A stretch of DNA of 64,000 nt. It comes from Clostridia bacterium UC5.1-1C12. GTDB taxonomy: Bacteria; Bacillota_I; Bacilli_A; Erysipelotrichales; Erysipelotrichaceae. Position numbers and translations under genes: made by a program. The first letter of the stretch is position 1, and every line of letters begins with the position of its first letter. Positions 58,682 through 64,000 of the stretch are shown piece after piece. The notes under the pieces are model-generated. The model was given only the letters and a program-made list of their open reading frames with translations. It searched no databases and had not been told where the DNA came from. The stretch is taken from contig BBZX01000006.1 in NCBI GenBank assembly GCA_001305055.1, forward strand, positions 124,001 to 188,000, read 5' to 3'.

Positions 58682-61600
58682 TTACTCTCTGGCAACAGTT
58701 CCGCTCATTTCCAGAACCTCAATGACCTGTTTCAGCCAGTTCTTGTTTTTAGGAAAGCGGATTTTAATCTTATTTTGTGTATAACGCAAAACGATATCCC
58801 GGGATAAAGCTGTAATTTGTTCAAATAGCTTCACACCGTCAGCACGCTTCGACCATTGCTCCGTAAAAGTAAGCTCGGCATCCTTGGCATTTTCTTTAAA
58901 ATTTTCTACATTTGCCTCATTAATCAGTATATCAAGACGTTTCTTTTCAAACAGCAGCTGCACAGATTTAGGCAGTGAACCATAGTTATCCTCAATCATA
59001 TCCATCATTGCCAGCAGTTCTTCCTTAGTCTCAACTTTATCGATCTGCTGATAAAGCGTGATCTTTTCATAATCCTGATCAGTAAAGGTACTTGGGATAT
59101 AGGCATCTACATTGACATTAGCACGTTTGATTTCCTTTGGCACAGCTTTTTTAATTCCCTTTTGTTCATTAATCGCATCATGCAGCATTTCAATATACAT
59201 ATCAATGCCGATCGTATCTATAAAGCCAGCCTGCTGCGGGCCAAGCATATCTCCGGCGCCGCGGATCGTTAAGTCTCGCATGGCAATCTTATAACCGGAG
59301 CCAAGCTGCGTAAATTCTTTAATTGATTTTAAACGCTTCGTCGCTATTTCCGAGAGCTGCTTCTGCGGTGAATAAAGCAGATAGGCGTATGCCAATCGGT
59401 CAGAACGGCCAACTCTGCCCTTAATCTGATAGAGCTGACTTAACCCAAACTTATCCGCATCCTCGATGATAATGGTATTGGCATTAGGGATATCAATACC
59501 GGTTTCGATGATTGTTGTACAGACCAATACCTGATATTCATTATCAGTGAAGCGCATCATGACATCTTCGATTTCTTCTCTGTCCATCTGACCATGTGCG
59601 ATACCGATTTCCATATCCAATTCATTGCGCAGCTTCGTAGCCGTCGCGTAAATATTCTTAACATTGTTATACAAATAGAATACCTGTCCGTCACGGGCAA
59701 CCTCACGCTGAATGATCTCTTTAATTAAATTAAGTTCTTCTCGACAACATAAGTCTGCACCGGCATACGGTTCATCGGCGGCGTATCAAGCTGAGAGAGT
59801 GAACGCACACCGATCAATGACATCTGCAAAGTGCGCGGGATGGGTGTCGCACTAAGTGACAAGACATCGATACCGGTTCTTAATTCTTTGATTTTCTCTT
59901 TGTGCTGAACACCAAAACGCTGCTCCTCATCGATAATCAAAAAGCCAAGATCCTTAAAAACGACATCCTTAGACAATAAGCGATGAGTACCAATCAATAT
60001 ATCAACATTGCCGTCCTTCAGATCCTGAAGGATTTTTTTCTGCTCCTGCGGCGGTACAAAACGATTTAATACTTCGATGCGCACTGGATAATTCCGAAAA
60101 CGTTTCTTGAAGGTTTTAAAATGCTGCTGAGAAAGAATCGTGGTCGGACACAGATAAGCTACCTGCTTATTGTCAACCACTGCCTTGAAAGCGGCACGGA
60201 TTGCTACCTCTGTCTTGCCAAAGCCAACATCACCGCAAAGCAGTCTGTCCATTGGTTTCGCTGATTCCATATCCCGTTTAATTTCATCCACCGCTTTTTT
60301 CTGATCCGGTGTTAAATCATAATCAAAATCATCCTCAAACTGAAGCTGATAAGGTGTATCCTTAGAAAAAGCATAACCGATATCTTCACTTCGCAATGAA
60401 TAAAGAGCGACCAGCCGCTGCGCAAGCTCGGCGACATTTTGACTGATGCGCTTCTTGGTCTTTTCCCATTCACTTGAACCTAATTTATTCAGTTTCGGTG
60501 ATGCACCCTCCTTGGAGACGAATTTTCGAATCAGACGGAATTGTTCCAAAGGAATGAATAAAACATCATTATCTTTATAAATCACCTGCAGGAAGTCTTT
60601 ATGATGCCCCTCGATCTCTTTGGTGACAATGCCGTTATACATGCCCACACCATGTTGGTTATGCACGACATAATCACCTTTTTCAAGCTGAAGATAATCA
60701 TCAAGAACTTCACCTTGTTTAAATTTATTCGTATAACGTCCAAGCTTTTTCTGTTCATGAAAGATTTCTTTAGATGAGTAAACAACTATCTTTTCTTCGG
60801 TTAGTTCAAACCCTTCCGCAAGCTTTTTGACGCAGAGTGAAATGCCCTCCGGAATTTTATCATTTTCTTCAATCATGTGATATCGTATCTCATGATCATT
60901 GAAATACTTTTTCACAATGCCGATTTCTGAATGATCCAGACAGAACAGCACGCTTTTTTTCTTACTTTCCTTTACGGCCATGTCCAAGCATTTATCTAAA
61001 GAAAGCTCCGGGCGCGGCAGCTGCAGAAAACCACTGACGATCGGCTGTTCCATGTTTACAAACAAATTAACATGGATACAGTCTCTGCCGGCTGTCAGCT
61101 TATCAATTGAATTAAACTGTGTGTATACTGGCAGCCCCTGACCTGTGGCATTCAGCTCCTGGATGTAATCAATAGTTTCTTCATTGACTTTCTTTTCAAC
61201 TTCATGAATTTCCTCATCAGCAGAAAGAATGATACATGCGTCTTTGGCATAATCCAGCAATGAACTATGCTGATCCAGCAAGGCAAAGTAACGGTATAGG
61301 TGATTTTCTCTTTGATGGTTGCTTAAGGCATCAAAATCATTTTCAATAAAGATATCAAACTGACGCTGGATGGCCGCTTCTGCCTGACGCTGTGCTTTCT
61401 CCTTCAGCACATTTCCCTTTTCAATGATCGTGCTGATTTCTTCATCGGTAAACAGCAAATCTGTAGCCGGTATGATTTTCACATGATCACGTTTTTCAAT
61501 CGTTCGCTGAGTAGCCGGATCAAAGCAGCGGATACTCTCAATTACAGTATCAAAAAATTCAATACGGATCGGATAATCTTCATTCATTGAATAAACATCG

Positions 61601-62121
61601 ATGATACCGCCTCTTGATGCAAAGCATAACGGCTGATCGACTCTTGAGACATGTTCATAGCCTGCCATAAACAGCTTCATTTTTAATGTATCCATGCTGA
61701 TTTCTTCATCAACCTTCAGCTCCATGCTGACTGCCTTGAATAATTCAGGTGAGGGCATAAAACGCATCAGCGCGCCGGTATGAGCCACAACAATTTTAGC
61801 CTTGCCTTCAAGCATGGCGTTCATGGTTTCCAGCTGTACCGCTTTACTCTCCGGGGAGGCAGCGATGGCCTCAACCCTCAGTGATTCCTCCACGACAAAA
61901 GGCAGCACCTCAACATCAACGAGGGGGGTCAGCCGCTCGATCAGCTTCTGTGCTGTATAAACATTATTCTTCACGATAAGTAATGACTGCCGGCTTTGTC
62001 TGTATAATGCCGCATAAAGCAGTGCTTCTTCAGTTAAAGATAAATTCCCTAATGAGCTTTCTTTGCGCAGCAGACTCTCGACCGCCGGATTCTTCACCAG
62101 TTCATTTAATAAACAATTCAT
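58682..62121 (-). CDS. mfd: Transcription-repair coupling factor Mfd (one frame break)
   Basis: About 1146 residues, the full family length. In order: UvrB-like N-terminal region, RNA-polymerase-interacting domain (KGDYVVHNQHGVGMYNGIV), helicase with Walker A LLCGDVGFGKTEVAIRAAF and box DEEQRFG, then TTIIETGIDIPNANTIIIED and QIKGRVGRS, and the C-terminal TRCF domain. It removes stalled RNA polymerase at DNA damage and recruits UvrA. Adding one base near 59740-59743 restores VVEEELNLIKEII. A broken mfd in such a conserved cluster is a strong hint of sequencing error. Confidence 0.95.
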
Positions 62122-62123
62122 AA

Positions 62124-62690
62124 TTAAGCGTCCTTCTGATTATATTTATTCATCACATCCGCAAAAGGACGGTCAATGAATTCAATAGCCGCACTGGCCG
62201 CTTTATCTCTGGCCGCTTCAAACAGCGCCCGGTCTGCCTTCGGGAACTTACCGAGTACATAATCAGCCGTCAGCATCAGCGGATCTTTGCCGATGCCGAT
62301 TCGTATCCGTTTAAAATCCTGAGTACCTAAATGAGCGATGATATTCTTCAAGCCATTCTGGCCGCCGCTTGAGCCTTTTTCTCTTAAACGAATCTTACCC
62401 ACCGGCAGATCTAAATCATCGACAAGCACCAAAATATCACTTACCGGTATATTATAAAAACGCGCGCATTCACCTACCGCTTCTCCGGAAAGGTTCATAT
62501 AAGTCTGCGGCTTCATCAGAATCACTGTTTCACCCTTAACCTTGACATTACCGATCAGCGCTTTAAATTTTTTTGTATTCACATCTGTGTTTAACCTTGA
62601 AGCAACCTCATCAAGTGTCATGAAACCCGTGTTATGACGCGTTTTTTCATAATCTCTTCCCGGATTGCCAAGTCCTACGATCAATTTCAT
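62124..62690 (-). CDS. pth: Peptidyl-tRNA hydrolase
   Basis: A 188-residue cytoplasmic enzyme. MKLIVGLGNPGRDYEKTRHN contains the catalytic His19 and Asn9, and KPQTYMNLSGEAVG and VLVDDLDLPVGKIRLREKGSSGGQNGLKNI follow the Pth pattern, with KRIRIGIGKDP later. It frees tRNA from stalled peptidyl-tRNA. It precedes mfd by 2 bases, as in Bacillus (pth is also called spoVC there). Confidence 0.96.
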   Translation of the reverse strand: MKLIVGLGNPGRDYEKTRHNTGFMTLDEVASRLNTDVNTKKFKALIGNVKVKGETVILMKPQTYMNLSGEAVGECARFYNIPVSDILVLVDDLDLPVGKIRLREKGSSGGQNGLKNIIAHLGTQDFKRIRIGIGKDPLMLTADYVLGKFPKADRALFEAARDKAASAAIEFIDRPFADVMNKYNQKDA

Positions 62691-62737
62691 CTAATCACCT
62701 CGCGTATCAATCATTATAGCGTACTAAAATTTAAAAA

Positions 62738-63573
62738 TTAAAGCATTATTTGCAGAAGCAGACCCGCTGCTGACGAGAATAAAAACATATAGATCAAAAG
62801 CAGACTATTCTCGCGTTTATTCTTGTTTTGCTTCCATAAACGGCCATACCTATGCCCGCTCCCGTACACAAGCCAGCCACCATTGAACCAAAAGACAAGC
62901 CGCCCAGCACATAAAGCTGTACCAGCAGTATGGAAGCCGCACAATTAGGAATGAAGCCAAGCAGCGCTGCCGCAAACGGCTGAAGCATCGGATGTACATT
63001 CAACAGTGAGGATAGGGCATCTTCACCGATACCAAACAGAACAAATCCGATCACTAGATTAATACCCAAAATAAACAGCGCAGTTTTTAAAGTACGGTTC
63101 AGCGCATTCATAAAACTATTTGAACCGCAGCTGCAGCCCGGATCAGATAGTTCGATTTCAAAATCATCCTCTTCATTCAGTGTTTTTTTATAAAGTACAA
63201 AATCAAGCAGATAGCCTGACAGGACAGCAAGTATCAGCTTTAATATCAACAGCAATCCCAGACTTTTATATTCCGAAGGATAAGCCAGCAGCATCGGCAG
63301 CGCTTCGTCACTAGTAGCCATAAAGCAGGCAACCAAGGTACCGGCACTGATTCCCTGCTGCGCAAAAAGTGAGGCGGCAATAACCGAAAAACCACACTGC
63401 GGCACTAAACCAAGCAAGGCTCCAAATAAGGGACCCAAATTTTTAATAAACAAATAATTTAAACGGTAAGCTGAACTGCGCTTATCGATAAAATCAATCA
63501 GCAAATAAGATAAGTATAAGAGCGGAAGCAGTTTAATTGTATCCGCTAATGCGTCAATTAGTACATCAATCAT
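62738..63573 (-). CDS. Putative heavy-metal/arsenic exporter membrane protein (one frame break)
   Basis: About 278 residues with around nine helices in two related halves: LGLVPQCGFSVIAASLFAQQGISAGTLVACF and LGFIPNCAASILLVQLYVLGGLSFGSMVAGL, each with a Pro-x-Cys motif typical of the ArsP_2-type exporter family. A loop with GCSCGS between the halves may bind metal. Adding one base in the AAA at 62838-62840 joins the C-terminus. The metal (arsenic, manganese or other) is not known. Confidence 0.75.
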
Positions 63574-63601
63574 GCAATCCCTCCTTTAAAGGCACGTTAG
63601 A

Positions 63602-64000
63602 TTATAGCACAGATTGGATGGTAAAGAACACTGAAACGAACAGAACAAATAAGATAATATAGAGATTTACAGCTTTATTCATATTCAGATAGGCGATGAA
63701 TTCACGCAGAAAAGCCATCGGCAAATAATAAGAAACCGTTGCGCGCCAATTCCTTCAGCCTTTTTAAGCCGGCTTTACGAGCATAGATGCCTGCACGAAA
63801 CAGATGATAATTATGCGTCGCTATCACACAGCGATATTTCGGCTTAATCGCATCCATCATTTCTTTAGAGTAAACAAGATTCTCATAAGTTGTCCGTGAA
63901 TGATCTTCCACCAAAATTTTCTCATCCGGTATCCCTCTTGCCAGCAGCTCCATTTTCATTACCACCGCTTCCGCAAGCTTTTCATCAGCACCCTGTCCCC
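63602..64000 (-). CDS. YdcF/SanA-type DUF218 protein, C-terminal part (two frame breaks)
   Basis: The gene enters from the right edge. GQGADEKLAEAVVMKMELLARGIPDEKILVEDHSRTTYENL, read in pieces, and VIATHNYHLFRAGIYARKAGL match DUF218, a Rossmann-like domain linked to cell-envelope functions. Restoring one base at 63761-63765 and one at 63739-63740 extends the frame to TVSYYLPMAFLREFIAYL and a last membrane helix, ending with TAA at 63602-63604. The N-terminus is outside the window. Confidence 0.8.

Noticed and set aside
1..64000. CRISPR arrays, tRNAs, rRNAs and known riboswitches
   Set aside because: No regularly spaced repeats, cloverleaf-like stretches or conserved riboswitch cores were noticed by eye on either strand.

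Overview
The window reads as the chromosome of a spore-forming, sugar-fermenting member of the Bacillota. The evidence is a pth-mfd-spoVT-rqcP block, a yabP-yabQ-divIC block, a ytaF gene, two complete phosphotransferase (PTS) systems, a perfect CcpA-type cre site, and strong AGGAGG ribosome binding sites throughout. An Erysipelotrichia-like gut commensal is my guess; no rRNA or other marker is present to settle it. No tRNA, rRNA, CRISPR array, integrase, transposase or phage gene was seen. About 42 single-base frame breaks, nearly all in short homopolymers and many in conserved housekeeping genes, point to uncorrected sequencing deletions rather than real gene decay. Boundaries below therefore describe the reconstructed genes, and each break position is given.

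Layout. 1-1700: end of a PfkB kinase, a VanZ-like protein and a lipoprotein. 1689-9266 (minus): mannose-family PTS (EIIA, B, C, D) with ChbG-type deacetylase, NagA and a HAD phosphatase, behind a cre-overlapped promoter and a PRD regulator; this looks like an amino-sugar utilisation operon. 9358-25191: MATE exporters, gpmI, asnB, an aminotransferase, PucR and LysR regulators, an HD hydrolase, an S9 peptidase, ytaF, an AT-hook protein and an HNH nuclease. 25195-26198: yabP-yabQ-divIC. 26333-29192: a lactococcin-972-type ABC exporter with an unfamiliar small secreted protein. 29745-32165: AraC regulator, PHP phosphatase and GNAT. 32192-42594: one long minus-strand operon with an ADP-ribosylglycohydrolase fusion, a BMP-type nucleoside ABC transporter, nucleoside hydrolase, M20 amidohydrolase and alpha-L-fucosidase. 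42689-44533: DUF4272 and SUFU proteins, an immunity-like pair. 44702-57402: a second sugar/peptide system described next. 57816-62690: rqcP, spoVT, mfd, pth. The end holds a putative metal exporter and a YdcF-type protein.

The most interesting part is 44702-57402. A palindrome of form TTTCCT-N6-AGGAAA occurs five times. Three minus-strand promoters (yitT-like gene, glycosylasparaginase operon, RDD gene) have it exactly 31 bp upstream of a -10 box, the EIIB operon has it 32 bp upstream, and the LicR-type regulator gene 29 bp upstream. This joins EIIA-MupG-CutC-glycosylasparaginase, EIIB-EIIC-GrdB-like-M42-M42-M20 peptidase, an RDD membrane protein, a YitT protein and the regulator into one likely regulon for importing and dismantling a glycosylated peptide or cell-wall fragment. 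One of its two M42 peptidases has lost every metal ligand.

The two spore-gene blocks lie on the same strand in the ancestral order but 31.6 kb apart, so the accessory genes from 26.2 to 57.8 kb appear to sit inside what is a contiguous cluster in Bacillus.
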